From positions 186,001-250,000 of the forward strand of contig CACZBW010000006.1 in the NCBI GenBank assembly GCA_902779575.1: DNA of 64,000 nt, given 5' to 3'. The notes beneath the pieces were generated by a model that was given only the letters and a program-made list of their open reading frames with translations, searched no databases and was not told the DNA's origin. The translations under genes and the position numbers were made by a program. This DNA comes from an uncultured Lachnospiraceae bacterium. Its GTDB lineage: Bacteria; Bacillota; Clostridia; Lachnospirales; Lachnospiraceae. Each line of letters begins with the position of its first letter. Within the stretch, counting starts at the first letter, position 1. Shown here one piece after another: positions 1-8,712 of the stretch.

Positions 1-1071
1 GCTCAGCCAGTCCTCAAGCAGCGCCTGGTCATTGATCCCGCACTCCAGCATCAGCTCTCTGGGCAGAAAGGGGGTTCCGGCATAGAACTGCTTCACAAAA
101 TTGGACAGGATCTCCTGCGGCTCCTCGTCCATCCCGATCCGGATGAAATAGTGATCCCGCCCGATCAGCCGTCCGCCGCGGACAAAGAAGACCTGGACGA
201 CCGCATCCTGTCCGTCCTGGGCCATGGCCAGGATATCTTTATCCTCCCCGTCCGACTGGTCGATCTTCTGCTTCTGGGAAACCTGCAGCACGCTCTCCCG
301 CAGATCCCGGTAAGACGCCGCGTCTTCAAAGTTCAGTTCCTCCGACGCTTTCTGCATCTTTTCCTCCAGCATCTTCAGAACAGGGGTATAATTGCCATTC
401 AGGAAATCAAGGGCCCGGTCCACATTTTCCCGGTAGGCCTCCTTCCCGATCTGCCCCTGGCACGGCGCATCGCACTGCCCGATCTGGTAATTCAGGCAGG
501 GCCGTTCCTGTCCGATATCCCGCGGGAGAACTCTGCTGCAGTCCCGGATCTTATAAAGCTTCCGCAGAAGATCAATGGTATCGCGGACTGCCCAGGCGCT
601 CTTGAAAGGTCCGAAATATCTGGATTTGTCTTTTTTCATCTTCCGCGTGAACTGAACCCGGGGATATTCCTCCTCCACGGTGACACGGATATAGGGATAA
701 GTCTTGTCATCTTTCAGAAGGGTATTGTACTTGGGCCGGTGCTCCTTGATCAGGTTGTTCTCCAGGACCAGGGCTTCCAGCTCGGAATCCGTTACGATGT
801 ATTCAAAGCGGGCAATCTGCTCCACCATGCGCTCGATCTTCGGACCCCGCCCGATCTTTCTGACAAAATACTGATGCACTCTGCGTTTGAGATTGATCGC
901 CTTCCCCACATAGATGATCGCGTCCTTTGCGTCATGCATGATGTATACGCCGGGGCGGTCGGGAAGCTTCTTCAGTTCCTCCTGTATGTCAAATACGGGA
1001 ATGACCTGCGCATCCCCCTCATGAGTGGAATCATGAGAACCCTGTGTGGAAGAAACCAGTTTTTCCGACAT
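1..1071 (-). CDS. uvrC: UvrC, excinuclease ABC subunit C (5' part only; gene runs off the left edge)
   Basis: Subunit of the UvrABC nucleotide excision repair nuclease; it makes the incisions on both sides of a lesion. The visible 357 codons hold the N-terminal GIY-YIG nuclease domain ([12 protein letters not shown], then [13 protein letters not shown]), the FGPF segment, the cysteine cluster [13 protein letters not shown] and a UvrB-binding UVR-like stretch ([20 protein letters not shown]). The frame is open to base 1, so the C-terminal RNase H-like nuclease and HhH domains lie outside the window. The ATG at 1071 is preceded by GGAGGG at good spacing. A terminator separates it from the upstream PAP2 gene, so it probably has its own promoter. 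Confidence 0.97.
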   Translation of the reverse strand, partial: MSEKLVSSTQGSHDSTHEGDAQVIPVFDIQEELKKLPDRPGVYIMHDAKDAIIYVGKAINLKRRVHQYFVRKIGRGPKIERMVEQIARFEYIVTDSELEALVLENNLIKEHRPKYNTLLKDDKTYPYIRVTVEEEYPRVQFTRKMKKDKSRYFGPFKSAWAVRDTIDLLRKLYKIRDCSRVLPRDIGQERPCLNYQIGQCDAPCQGQIGKEAYRENVDRALDFLNGNYTPVLKMLEEKMQKASEELNFEDAASYRDLRESVLQVSQKQKIDQSDGEDKDILAMAQDGQDAVVQVFFVRGGRLIGRDHYFIRIGMDEEPQEILSNFVKQFYAGTPFLPRELMLECGINDQALLEDWLS

Positions 1072-1114
1072 TTCTGCAGCCCTCCGCTTCTGTCCCGTCC
1101 CTCCGGCGGAATCT

Positions 1115-1143
1115 AAAAAGGGGGCAGGCCAAAGCCTGCCCTC
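1115..1143 (-). terminator. Rho-independent terminator after the PAP2 gene
   Basis: Perfect 8-bp stem GGGCAGGC/GCCTGCCC (1122-1129 with 1134-1141) around a 4-base loop. Read on the minus strand it is followed by a run of T. It lies between the PAP2 stop and the uvrC start. Confidence 0.8.
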
Positions 1144-1182
1144 TGTTCTCAATGAAAATACAATCCTGCGGATCTGTCATCC

Positions 1183-1893
1183 TTATTCTGTACGGCTTCT
1201 GCGGGATGTCGTTCCGTAGGACGCCTGGAGCGCCAGAACTCTCTCCTCCTCGGTCTCGAAGATTCTGTCGCAGATCAGCTGCAGCACCACGCTCATAACG
1301 ATGCCAAGCGCCACGTCGATCACGGAATGCTGTTTCAGAAACATGGTTGACAGTACGATGGATACGGACAGAAGATCGCATCCCAGAAGAACTTTCGGCA
1401 TGCGCTTCAGCGTCCGGTTCCCGTGGATGGCATAAGCAAGCGCCATCGTATTGAACACGTGAATGCTCGGCAGAACATTCGTTGAAGTATCCGTCCGGTA
1501 AAGGAACGCCGTAAGCATCCCGAAAATATTGTCCGTCGGAATTCGCTCCGGCCTCAGATCCAGCATATTGGGATAGATCAGAGATACCGCCAGAAAGATC
1601 GTCATGCCGATCATCAGCGTGGCAATCAGTTTATAGTACTCTCTTACATCCGCGAAAAACACGAACCAGGCAACCGTTCCCGCCATGAAGAAAAACCAGA
1701 GCAGGTAGGGAACGATAAAATACTCACAGAAAGGAATCTGTTCATCGAGCCATGTATGGATCACATGATAATGCCTGTGTCCCGCATTCTCCAGCACAGA
1801 AAAACTGATCAGATAAAACAGCGTGTAAACCAGTATCCAGTACAGATGCCTGTGCGTGCGGAGCAGATGACAAAACTTCCTGAAAAAATTCAT
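1183..1893 (-). CDS. PAP2-superfamily membrane phosphatase
   Basis: Integral membrane protein of 236 residues with about six hydrophobic segments. The C-terminal half carries the acid-phosphatase (PAP2) signature: PSIHVFNTMALA is the PSxH block, and KQHSVIDVALG is the HxxxD block whose histidine is the catalytic nucleophile in this superfamily. Members dephosphorylate lipid phosphates such as undecaprenyl or phosphatidylglycerol phosphate, or act as inositol phosphotransferases; the substrate cannot be read from sequence. An ATG 17 codons further upstream is possible, but the ATG at 1893 has a good GGGGAGA site. It is a single transcription unit, with a promoter at 1974-2002 and a terminator at 1115-1143. 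Confidence 0.85.
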   Translation of the reverse strand: MNFFRKFCHLLRTHRHLYWILVYTLFYLISFSVLENAGHRHYHVIHTWLDEQIPFCEYFIVPYLLWFFFMAGTVAWFVFFADVREYYKLIATLMIGMTIFLAVSLIYPNMLDLRPERIPTDNIFGMLTAFLYRTDTSTNVLPSIHVFNTMALAYAIHGNRTLKRMPKVLLGCDLLSVSIVLSTMFLKQHSVIDVALGIVMSVVLQLICDRIFETEEERVLALQASYGTTSRRSRTE

Positions 1894-1973
1894 ACACTCT
1901 TCTCCCCGCGGCAGCAGCCGCGAATATACACCCTGAAATTTCAATTGCTACGGGCTTTAAGGCCCAATGACGA

Positions 1974-2002
1974 ATATTACTCCTCCGTTTTTGACGTGTC
2001 AA
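1974..2002 (-). promoter_or_regulatory. Probable sigma-A promoter of the PAP2 gene
   Basis: Minus strand TTGACA (1997-2002), 17-bp spacer, TAATAT (1974-1979). It lies about 80 bp upstream of the chosen start and inside the region downstream of ftsH. Confidence 0.6.
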
Positions 2003-2036
2003 GCGTTTCCTTACTGAACTGTTCCGGAATTTTTCT

Positions 2037-2200
2037 TTAATTCTCTTCCGGATTCCGGCTGTCGTTTTCTCCTGTACTTACTCCGTCTGCGGCTCCGCTG
2101 ACAGATTCACCCGCGCTTTCGCCGGCAGGTTCAGCCGCGGCGCTGTTCCCGCTTTCACTGCTGCTTTCAACAACACTTTCCCGCATCAGAGCCGGCGTTT
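2037..2200 (-). other. Out-of-frame continuation of the FtsH C-terminal tail
   Basis: Just before the FtsH stop at 2167, the +1 frame stays open for about 45 codons to a TAA at 2037. It encodes the same kind of Ser/Glu/Gly/Ala-rich tail (for example [20 protein letters not shown]) that FtsH has in frame. Dropping one G from the GGG run near 2180 would join the two, giving [11 protein letters not shown]. The in-frame ending, GSDAGKCC, looks like readout after a frameshift. Confidence 0.6.
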
Positions 2201-4182
2201 TCGACAACGCTTCCGGCCTTTTCTCCGGCAGAAACACTGCCGCCCTCATCTGCGGACTCCGGAGACTCTGCAGGGGCCTTTTCCGAAATCCGGCCTCTTG
2301 GCTCTTCCTCGCCCTTATCGCCCTCGATCTTATGCAGGATATCCATAAATTCCTTGCCGGTAATGGTTTCCCGCTCGATCAGGAAAGCGGCGATCGCGTC
2401 CATGGTGCTGCGGTGCGCATTCAGGATCCGCTTCGCTTCCTCATAAGATTCCTTCAGGATGGCGATCACTTCATGATCCACCTCCGCCGCCGTCTCGTCG
2501 GAGCAGTTCATAATGATGCGGCCGTCATCCAGGTACATGCTGCTCGGGCTTTCAAGTCCGACCAGGCCGAACTTCCGGCTCATACCGTACTGGGTAATCA
2601 TCGCCCGCGCCAGCTTCGTGGCTTTCTCGATGTCATTGGCCGCGCCTGTCGTAACCGTATCGAACACGATCTCCTCCGCCGCTCTGCCGGCGACGAACTC
2701 AACCAGCATGGCCCGGATCTCTTTCTCAGTGTTCAGGTACTTTTCCTCCTCTGGAACGTTCATTACGTACCCGAGGGCACCCATCGTTCTGGGAACAATG
2801 GTGATCTTCTGGACCGGTTCGGAATCCTTCTGCAGGGCGGATACAAGCGCATGACCGACCTCATGGTAGGACACGATCTTTCTCTCCTCCTTGGAAAGGA
2901 TGCGGTTTTTCTTCTCCTTGCCGACCAGGACAACTTCGACCGCTTCAAGCAGATCTTTCTGGGAAACGGCGCTCCTGTGGTTCTTTACCGCCAGGATCGC
3001 GGCTTCATTGATCATATTCGCAAGGTCCGAACCGACTGCCCCGCTTGTCGCCAGGGCGATGTCTTCCAGACTGACCGTCTCGTCCATATGGACATTCTTG
3101 GAATGCACCTTCAGGACGTCGATACGGCCCTGCAGGTCCGGCTTCTCAACTATCACACGCCGGTCAAAACGTCCGGGACGAAGCAGCGCCGGGTCCAGGA
3201 CCTCCGGACGGTTCGTGGCCGCCAGAATCAGCAGGCCCTTGGATGTATCAAAACCGTCCATCTCCGAAAGCAGCTGGTTCAGTGTCTGCTCCCGTTCATC
3301 ATTTCCTCCGTAGCCTCCCGCGTTCCTGCTCTTGCCGATCGCGTCGATCTCGTCGATAAAGATAATGCAGGGAGCATTTTTCTTTGCTTCGTCAAACAGG
3401 TCCCTGACTCTGGAGGCGCCGACGCCGACGAACATCTCCACGAAATCGGAACCGGTCAGCGAGAAGAAGGGGCAGTGCGCTTCTCCCGCAACCGCCTTTG
3501 CAAGAAGCGTTTTTCCGGTACCCGGAGGGCCTACCAGAAGGGCGCCCTTGGGCAGCTTCGCCCCGATCTGGGCATACTTGTCCGGATGCTCCAGGAAATC
3601 CACCGTCTCCTGCAGGGATTCCTTTGCCTCGTCCTGCCCGGCGACGTCCTTGAACGTCACGCCTGTCTCGGACTGCATGTACATCTTCGCCCTGCTTTTC
3701 CCGACGCCCATCATGCCGCCGGAATTGGCCATCCTGCGGAAGATCACGCCCATCAGGACCCAGATCAGAATCAGCGGCGCAAATGACAGAACCACATTCA
3801 GAATCAGGCTGGTCGTATTGTCCGGAATCAGTCCGCTGAATTCGACTCCGGCTTTCTCCAGCCGGGATACCAGATCCGGGTCGGAAACTCTGCCGGTAAA
3901 ATAAGAATACTCAATTCCCTGACCGGACAGGGGCTGATTCTTTGTCACGATGGTCAGCTTGTCCGGCCCGATCGTGACCTTGTCCACCAGATCTCTGTCC
4001 AGCAGAGCCAGGAACTGGTCATAAGTAATCTCTTCCGACGTCGAATCCGACATCATCCGGTTGACGAAACTCATGATCAGCAGAGTAATCAGAGTCACAA
4101 CCAGAAACAGAAGTATCGCTGAATGATTCCGGTTTCCGCCCTGATTATGGCCTGATCCATCGTTCCTGTGATTCTCGTTCAT
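2167..4182 (-). CDS. ftsH: FtsH, membrane AAA+ zinc protease (first of two copies)
   Basis: ATP-dependent membrane protease that degrades misfolded membrane proteins and short-lived regulators. Of its 671 residues, about 1-130 form the membrane and extracytoplasmic part (segments near residues 23-42 and 125-145). The Walker A motif GPPGTGKT is near residue 219, followed by Walker [10 protein letters not shown] and the arginine-finger region RPGRFDRR. The zinc site HEVGH is near residue 440. The tail after residue about 620 is Ser/Glu/Ala-rich and probably frameshifted, with the dispensable end lost. Its start lies 10 bp after the stop of the cytidylate-kinase-like gene, so the two are co-transcribed. 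A second ftsH sits at 46643-48457 in the usual tilS-hpt context, so this copy is an accessory paralogue. Confidence 0.96.
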   Translation of the reverse strand: MNENHRNDGSGHNQGGNRNHSAILLFLVVTLITLLIMSFVNRMMSDSTSEEITYDQFLALLDRDLVDKVTIGPDKLTIVTKNQPLSGQGIEYSYFTGRVSDPDLVSRLEKAGVEFSGLIPDNTTSLILNVVLSFAPLILIWVLMGVIFRRMANSGGMMGVGKSRAKMYMQSETGVTFKDVAGQDEAKESLQETVDFLEHPDKYAQIGAKLPKGALLVGPPGTGKTLLAKAVAGEAHCPFFSLTGSDFVEMFVGVGASRVRDLFDEAKKNAPCIIFIDEIDAIGKSRNAGGYGGNDEREQTLNQLLSEMDGFDTSKGLLILAATNRPEVLDPALLRPGRFDRRVIVEKPDLQGRIDVLKVHSKNVHMDETVSLEDIALATSGAVGSDLANMINEAAILAVKNHRSAVSQKDLLEAVEVVLVGKEKKNRILSKEERKIVSYHEVGHALVSALQKDSEPVQKITIVPRTMGALGYVMNVPEEEKYLNTEKEIRAMLVEFVAGRAAEEIVFDTVTTGAANDIEKATKLARAMITQYGMSRKFGLVGLESPSSMYLDDGRIIMNCSDETAAEVDHEVIAILKESYEEAKRILNAHRSTMDAIAAFLIERETITGKEFMDILHKIEGDKGEEEPRGRISEKAPAESPESADEGGSVSAGEKAGSVVENAGSDAGKCC

Positions 4183-4192
4183 AACCTGTGTA

Positions 4193-4810
4193 TTACCTCC
4201 CAGCCTTCTTCAGTTCCAGGTAATTCTCAATGACCTTGACGCAGCCGTCAATCCCGATGTCGCTTGCGTCAAGCGAGAGATTGTAGCTGGATACATGGCC
4301 CCATTTTTTCTCAGTCTGGAAATTGTAGAAGGACGCTCTCTTTTTATCTGCCTTGTTGATCATATCCCGGGCTTTGCTGTCCGGAACCTTTTCATATTCC
4401 GCCACACGGGCGATCCTGTACTCCATGCTTGCGTGGATAAAGACGCTGGTAAGGTGAGGATTTTCTCTCAGGATATAATCCGCCGCCCTGCCGACGATCA
4501 CACACGAGCCCTTCTGGCCGATCCGGCGGATCGTGTCGTACTGGGCCTGGTAAATCTGCTGGCTCAGGGTATTCCCAACGTAATTCATGGATGGGTATAC
4601 ATCCATAACGATGGAATAGAGCAGGCTGTTTGTCGGCTTTTCGTCATAATCTCCCAGGACCTGCTCACAGATATTGCTTTCCTGGGCAACCATCTTGAGA
4701 AGTTCCTTATCATACAGCTTGATTCCGAGTTCCGCAGCAAGCCTTCTTCCGACTTCGTGTCCACCGCTTCCAAACTGTCTTCCGATTGTGATAATTGTCG
4801 TATCAGACAT
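4193..4810 (-). CDS. Cytidylate-kinase-like family protein
   Basis: Soluble P-loop protein of 205 residues. The N-terminal TIITIGRQFGSGGHEVGRRL is the modified Walker A of the cytidylate kinase 2 family, with GSGGHE in place of the canonical GxGKGT. Downstream are GSCVIVGRAADYIL and an arginine-rich lid (EYRIARVAEYEKVPDSKARD). The family is common in gut Firmicutes and Bacteroidetes. It probably phosphorylates a nucleoside monophosphate, but the substrate has not been settled, and a genuine cmk would be expected elsewhere in the genome. It is the first gene of a two-gene unit with ftsH, driven by the promoter at 4934-4962. Confidence 0.88.
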   Translation of the reverse strand: MSDTTIITIGRQFGSGGHEVGRRLAAELGIKLYDKELLKMVAQESNICEQVLGDYDEKPTNSLLYSIVMDVYPSMNYVGNTLSQQIYQAQYDTIRRIGQKGSCVIVGRAADYILRENPHLTSVFIHASMEYRIARVAEYEKVPDSKARDMINKADKKRASFYNFQTEKKWGHVSSYNLSLDASDIGIDGCVKVIENYLELKKAGR

Positions 4811-4933
4811 GTTCCCACCCCTCTTTCAGGCATATGATGCCGGGAAGCGCTCCCGGATCACACTGTCCGGACCGCCGTAACCATATATCCGCAACAGGGC
4901 AGAACAGGCACGCCCGTTCTTCCCCATCAAGTT

Positions 4934-4962
4934 ATTTTACCAATTTCAGCGTATTTTGTCCA
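4934..4962 (-). promoter_or_regulatory. Probable sigma-A promoter of the kinase-ftsH unit
   Basis: Minus strand TGGACA (4957-4962), 17-bp spacer, TAAAAT (4934-4939); each hexamer matches consensus at five of six bases. The leader to the ATG at 4810 is about 115 nt. Confidence 0.65.
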
Positions 4963-4993
4963 CGTTTCATTTTCCGCGGCATATGTGCCTGCA

Positions 4994-5008
4994 GTTACTG
5001 CTCACGGC
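4994..5008 (+). repeat. Isolated arm-like match to the scattered palindromic repeat
   Basis: GTTACTGCTCACGGC matches the arm GTTACTGTTCACGGC of the full element at 15596-15692 at 14 of 15 positions. It lies in the gap just past the cobT stop. No second arm is visible here. Confidence 0.35.
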
Positions 5009-5028
5009 TCTCATTGTTCCGCTCCGCT

Positions 5029-6162
5029 TTATCGAAAGCGGCGGTAGGCTTTCACATGCCCCTCTTCAAAGAGCGGAAGATTTTCATAAACATACAGTGC
5101 CTGCCGGAGCATGGGCAGAAACATGGCCGCTCCCGTCCCCTCTCCAAGATGCAGATCCGCACGGAGAGGTCCCTGAAGTCCCAGGTCTTCCAGCAGCATA
5201 CTGCAGCCCGGCTCTGCGGAACAGTGGGTCGCGATCATGTAGGATCTGCACTCCGGCGCGATCCGGTAAGCCAGACAGGCCGCCGCCGCGGAGATAAAAC
5301 CATCGATCAGCGCAGGCATCCGGCAGATCGCCGCACCGAGAAAAAGTCCGCACATGCCGGCGATATCCAGGCCTCCGACCCTGCTCAGTATCCCGACCGG
5401 ATCACAGTCACGCTCCGCATCGGACAGGCCGTTTACCCTGAGGGCTTCCCTGATCACTTCCACTTTCCGGCGATACCCCTCTTCCGAAAGGCCGGCTCCA
5501 TACCCGGCTGTCAGTGAGGGATCGCAGTGAAAAAGAGCGGATACAACGGCAGCGCTGCTCGTTGTATTGCCGATCCCCATCTCTCCCGCGGCCAGCAGAT
5601 CATAGCCACTCTCCCGCAGGCGGGATGCGATCCGGATTCCCTCCAGGACTGCCCGCGCAGCCTCACTGCCGCTCATGGCCGGACCCTTCGCGATGTTTCC
5701 GCTGCCATAACGTACCGGGCGGTTCCAGACAGCCGGATGCTGTGCGTCTGTATTCATCCCGATATTGACCGGAATAACATCCGTCCTCTCCCGTTCCGCT
5801 GACGCTTCCCGGGCATGCAGGTTCTGGTATGCGCTCATCGCGCAGACGCTGCTCCGGCCTGCTCCCATATTGTCAAGTACCCGGGCGGTCACTTCACTCC
5901 CGCACTGGCTGACGCCTTCCGCGGTCACCCCGTTGTCGGCGCCCATAATGACCAGCGCCGCCGCGCCCAGCCGGGGATGCAGGGAGCCCTGAACCGCTCC
6001 GATCTGGGCGATCAGTTCCTCGAAGATTCCCATCCCGCCGATCGGCTTGCACAGGGAGTCCCATCTTTTTCTGCAGGCCTCACGGATCTTCTCATCCGGC
6101 GATACAATACGCGCCCTGCAGCTGTCCGATAATTCTTTGAATATAGTCTCTTCTTCTGTCAT
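5029..6162 (-). CDS. cobT: CobT, nicotinate-nucleotide-dimethylbenzimidazole phosphoribosyltransferase
   Basis: Transfers ribose phosphate from nicotinate mononucleotide to dimethylbenzimidazole, or a related base, to make the alpha-ribazole phosphate of the lower ligand of cobalamin. At 377 residues it is slightly longer than the usual 350. Family landmarks are KPIGGMGIFEELI near the start, VIMGADNGVTAEGVS, AGEMGIGNTTSSA, and the C-terminal HLGEGTGAAM with the catalytic glutamate. No other cobalamin genes adjoin it and no cobalamin riboswitch is visible, so it probably serves assembly of the nucleotide loop on salvaged corrinoids. Confidence 0.95.
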   Translation of the reverse strand: MTEEETIFKELSDSCRARIVSPDEKIREACRKRWDSLCKPIGGMGIFEELIAQIGAVQGSLHPRLGAAALVIMGADNGVTAEGVSQCGSEVTARVLDNMGAGRSSVCAMSAYQNLHAREASAERERTDVIPVNIGMNTDAQHPAVWNRPVRYGSGNIAKGPAMSGSEAARAVLEGIRIASRLRESGYDLLAAGEMGIGNTTSSAAVVSALFHCDPSLTAGYGAGLSEEGYRRKVEVIREALRVNGLSDAERDCDPVGILSRVGGLDIAGMCGLFLGAAICRMPALIDGFISAAAACLAYRIAPECRSYMIATHCSAEPGCSMLLEDLGLQGPLRADLHLGEGTGAAMFLPMLRQALYVYENLPLFEEGHVKAYRRFR

Positions 6163-6287
6163 TCCGCCATCCGTTCACAACTTCGCCGTGCGGATTCTCA
6201 CATCCTCATCCCCAGATCCGGCCGTGCGCACAGGCGCAATTCCGCCGGCGGCGGAAGAGGCCGTTTCTCCATGGAGGCCCGCCCGCG

Positions 6288-7004
6288 CTAGATACAGCAG
6301 AACGAACCCGGCAGGCAGAGACCGCACATAAGATTCGCAAGACAGATCTTCGCACACCAGTCGTTCCCCGTTTCCATCGGCGTTCCGTAATAATCGCCCA
6401 TGCCCCGGTACCAGTTCCCGCCGTTTTCAAGCTGATTGAGGACCTGCCGGTACTGGGCATTCCCGGGTTCCATGTTGACCGCCGTCTGGGCGTGCTGGCG
6501 GGCCGTCACATTATTGCCTGCCCCGGAATTGGCAAGGGCGCTGAGATAGTACCATCTCGCATCCCGGTCCATAATATCGTTCAGAACATTCAGGGCTTCT
6601 GAATAATGCCTGCTGTTTATATAATTGGCCGCCGCCTGCATGCGCACCTCGGACTCGCTTCCGCCCGCCTGCTGCCTCCGGCCGGCAAAGTCACCGAAAT
6701 CCCCAAAGCCGCCAAAACCGCCGAAGCCTCCGAAAGGTCCGTATGAGGATCCGTATCCGCCTCCGGAACTGTAACCGCCCCTGGAGCTTCCCGGGCCGTA
6801 AGAGCTGTAACCGCCTTCCTTCTCCTGCTGGATCTGCTGGTAGGCCTGCTGCACCTCCTTGAACTTCTCCTCCGCCTGCGCCTTGTTCGGATTGTTCACG
6901 TTCGCGTCCGGATGGTACAGTCTGCTCAGTTTACGGTATGCCTTCTTTATATCATCGTCCGACGCGCCCCTTGGCACGCCGAGAACGTCATATGGATCTC
7001 TCAT
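6288..7004 (-). CDS. DnaJ-domain protein with a cysteine-rich C-terminus
   Basis: J-domain co-chaperone of 238 residues. Residues 1-70 form the J domain ([13 protein letters not shown], helix II, then the HPD motif in [11 protein letters not shown]). A Gly/Phe/Ser-rich linker follows ([18 protein letters not shown]), then a helical repeat region at about 120-200 resembling TPR units ([20 protein letters not shown]). The tail is hydrophobic and cysteine-rich ([20 protein letters not shown]). It lacks the zinc-finger and client-binding domains of true DnaJ. The longer reading from 7082 is rejected because MRDPYDVLG has GAAAGAGGAAG in front of it. The start overlaps the end of the DUF5685 gene by 17 bp, so translation is coupled. 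Confidence 0.9.
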   Translation of the reverse strand: MRDPYDVLGVPRGASDDDIKKAYRKLSRLYHPDANVNNPNKAQAEEKFKEVQQAYQQIQQEKEGGYSSYGPGSSRGGYSSGGGYGSSYGPFGGFGGFGGFGDFGDFAGRRQQAGGSESEVRMQAAANYINSRHYSEALNVLNDIMDRDARWYYLSALANSGAGNNVTARQHAQTAVNMEPGNAQYRQVLNQLENGGNWYRGMGDYYGTPMETGNDWCAKICLANLMCGLCLPGSFCCI

Positions 7005-7878
7005 GATCTTCCTCTTTCGAAAACTTTGAACGACTTTTCCGTACCTGATTGTACCTGACCCAGATGCCGGAATAAAGCACATTTCTCAGAATATCGACAT
7101 CTTTCACAATCGGAAGCCTCTCAAAGGCCCTGCAGCAGCACGCCGCCATATCCAGAAGCAGGGACTTTACCGTCTCCTCAAAGGTATCCGGGTCCGATTC
7201 CAGAAGCGGCAGCAGAATATTGAAGCTTCCGCTCTTTTTGTCCTTTTCCAGATCATCATAGGCGTCCATCAGATAAATGAACTTGCCGAGATAGAAACCA
7301 AGCTCCCTCAGGTCCCTGGCCCAGATATCTTCTTTATAGACACAGATCTCCCCCAGCAGACGCCCGCTGCAGCCTGCAACCCTGTCGAGCCGCGAGAGCA
7401 GTTCTTCCCGGGAGAGCTGTCCGGTCTCTTTCTTCTCTTCCGCGCTCAGAAGCCGGATATTCCTGCGCACCGCGCGTTCCTGCCTGGGGTAATGCTCCCG
7501 GATTTTCAGATAATCCCCATGCAGCATATGGGCAAGGAGCCTTGCGCGTTCTTTCTTCTCGTCCTGCCAGTCGTCAAGAGCTTTCATATAAGAAAGCAGC
7601 ACATTCATATCAGCCGCGTAAGAACTGCAGACTGATTTCGTTTCCCTGTGTTTTACAGCCGGATGTACCAGACAGCGCCGCAGGCGGACCGTCTCCCCGG
7701 GCTCATAAAGCCCCGTCAGCAGAATCGCCAGAAAAGTACAGTCATAGGAAAGCAGGATCTGCCCGCGTCTGCCGTAGCTGCGGCAGAGTTCGTCACAGAC
7801 CCCGCAGTAGCAGCTGCGGTAGAGCTCCAGATCTTTCACTTTCAGCTCCGGCCGGTTTACCGTAATATATCCGAACAT
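6988..7878 (-). CDS. DUF5685 family protein
   Basis: Helical protein of 296 residues, recognised by its start [16 protein letters not shown] and the cysteine cluster [13 protein letters not shown]. More cysteines lie in the middle ([20 protein letters not shown]). Near residue 205 is [19 protein letters not shown], an acidic motif that resembles the second Asp-rich motif of all-alpha prenyl and squalene synthases (inference only). The function is not known. It is the middle gene of a tight operon: 3 bp separate it from the upstream zinc-ribbon gene, and it overlaps the DnaJ gene downstream. This suggests a role together with the co-chaperone. Confidence 0.85.
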   Translation of the reverse strand: MFGYITVNRPELKVKDLELYRSCYCGVCDELCRSYGRRGQILLSYDCTFLAILLTGLYEPGETVRLRRCLVHPAVKHRETKSVCSSYAADMNVLLSYMKALDDWQDEKKERARLLAHMLHGDYLKIREHYPRQERAVRRNIRLLSAEEKKETGQLSREELLSRLDRVAGCSGRLLGEICVYKEDIWARDLRELGFYLGKFIYLMDAYDDLEKDKKSGSFNILLPLLESDPDTFEETVKSLLLDMAACCCRAFERLPIVKDVDILRNVLYSGIWVRYNQVRKSRSKFSKEEDHERSI

Positions 7879-7881
7879 GGA

Positions 7882-8283
7882 TCAGCTTCTCTTTCTGAAT
7901 TCTGTCCTGCATTTTGGACAGGTGATCACGATCATTCCCTTTCCTCTGGGGATCCGGATTTTCTGTCCGCACTTGGGGCAGCGGTAAATATGGAAATTCT
8001 TCAGATCCTCAGCCCGGTTTCCCCTGTTCCTGAAAAAGCCCGTCACCCTGCCGCGGAGCTCAAGAAACTTCTGATTCTCGGCATAACGCGCGGGTATGTT
8101 GCGCGACAGGATCCGGAACCAGGAGTAAGCAAGGAGCAGCAGAGTAACCATGCTCAGAAACGGAACCCGGATAATCGATTCAAGCACCAGCAGTATCAGC
8201 GTAACGATCATCAGGAAAGCCGAGAACTCATCCTGTCCGTATCTTCCTGCCATAAAACGATTCAAACGCTCTCTCCAGTTCAT
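7882..8283 (-). CDS. Small membrane protein with C-terminal zinc ribbon
   Basis: Protein of 133 residues. Two hydrophobic segments lie near residues 20-40 and 42-58 (FLMIVTLILLVLE and PFLSMVTLLLLAYSWF). A basic linker follows, then a zinc ribbon, CPKCGQKIRIPRGKG...CPKC, in the last 40 residues. It is a typical first gene of the DUF5685-DnaJ operon in Lachnospiraceae, but its function is unknown. The ribbon is predicted to face the cytoplasm near the J-domain partner. Upstream (8284-8712) there is no convincing gene. Confidence 0.8.
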   Translation of the reverse strand: MNWRERLNRFMAGRYGQDEFSAFLMIVTLILLVLESIIRVPFLSMVTLLLLAYSWFRILSRNIPARYAENQKFLELRGRVTGFFRNRGNRAEDLKNFHIYRCPKCGQKIRIPRGKGMIVITCPKCRTEFRKRS

Positions 8284-8712
8284 ATCAGTTTGTCACCTCT
8301 GTCCGTAATGATTCCGTCTGTCCCTCCGGACCGGGCGCCGGCTCCATACAGCGCCGCGCAGACAGACAGATCTTATTCCTTCCCTTGTAATGATGCACTC
8401 GTTAAAAGTCAGGTCGGAGAAAATTGTACAAATAATTCTGACATCTACACAAGTGATCAGAACTTCCCAGTTCATCATAAAATGCGTTGTTCGAAAAAAG
8501 TTCACTGTCTGAGCCCTTTTGGGCGAGTTTAAACTTTTTCGGACGTTTCTGGCATCTTAATGAGGAGGTCAGAAGTTCTTCACGCGGAAGCCGTCAGAAC
8601 TGTTTTATAATTTTTGCAGACCATACTTCTGGCGTGGCAATCATTAAATTTCTCCGGATGAATGTAACTATAAGGATTTGACGCTCCGCACGCAAGTGCC
8701 GCTCTGAAAATT
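8284..8712. other. Intergenic region without a credible gene; contains one large hairpin
   Basis: A 429-bp gap between the zinc-ribbon gene and the histidine kinase stop. The only clear structure is an inverted repeat, CGAAAAAAGTT (8492-8502) with AACTTTTTCG (8532-8541), enclosing a smaller stem GCCC/GGGC. It may be a two-way terminator. Short open frames here have no protein-like composition or ribosome binding site. Confidence 0.5.

Noticed and set aside
6163-6287. A cobalamin riboswitch before cobT
   Set aside because: No B12-box or conserved aptamer blocks are found in the gap.
8293-8505. A 70-codon minus-strand frame upstream of the zinc-ribbon gene
   Set aside because: No ribosome binding site and an unnatural composition; it crosses the large hairpin.
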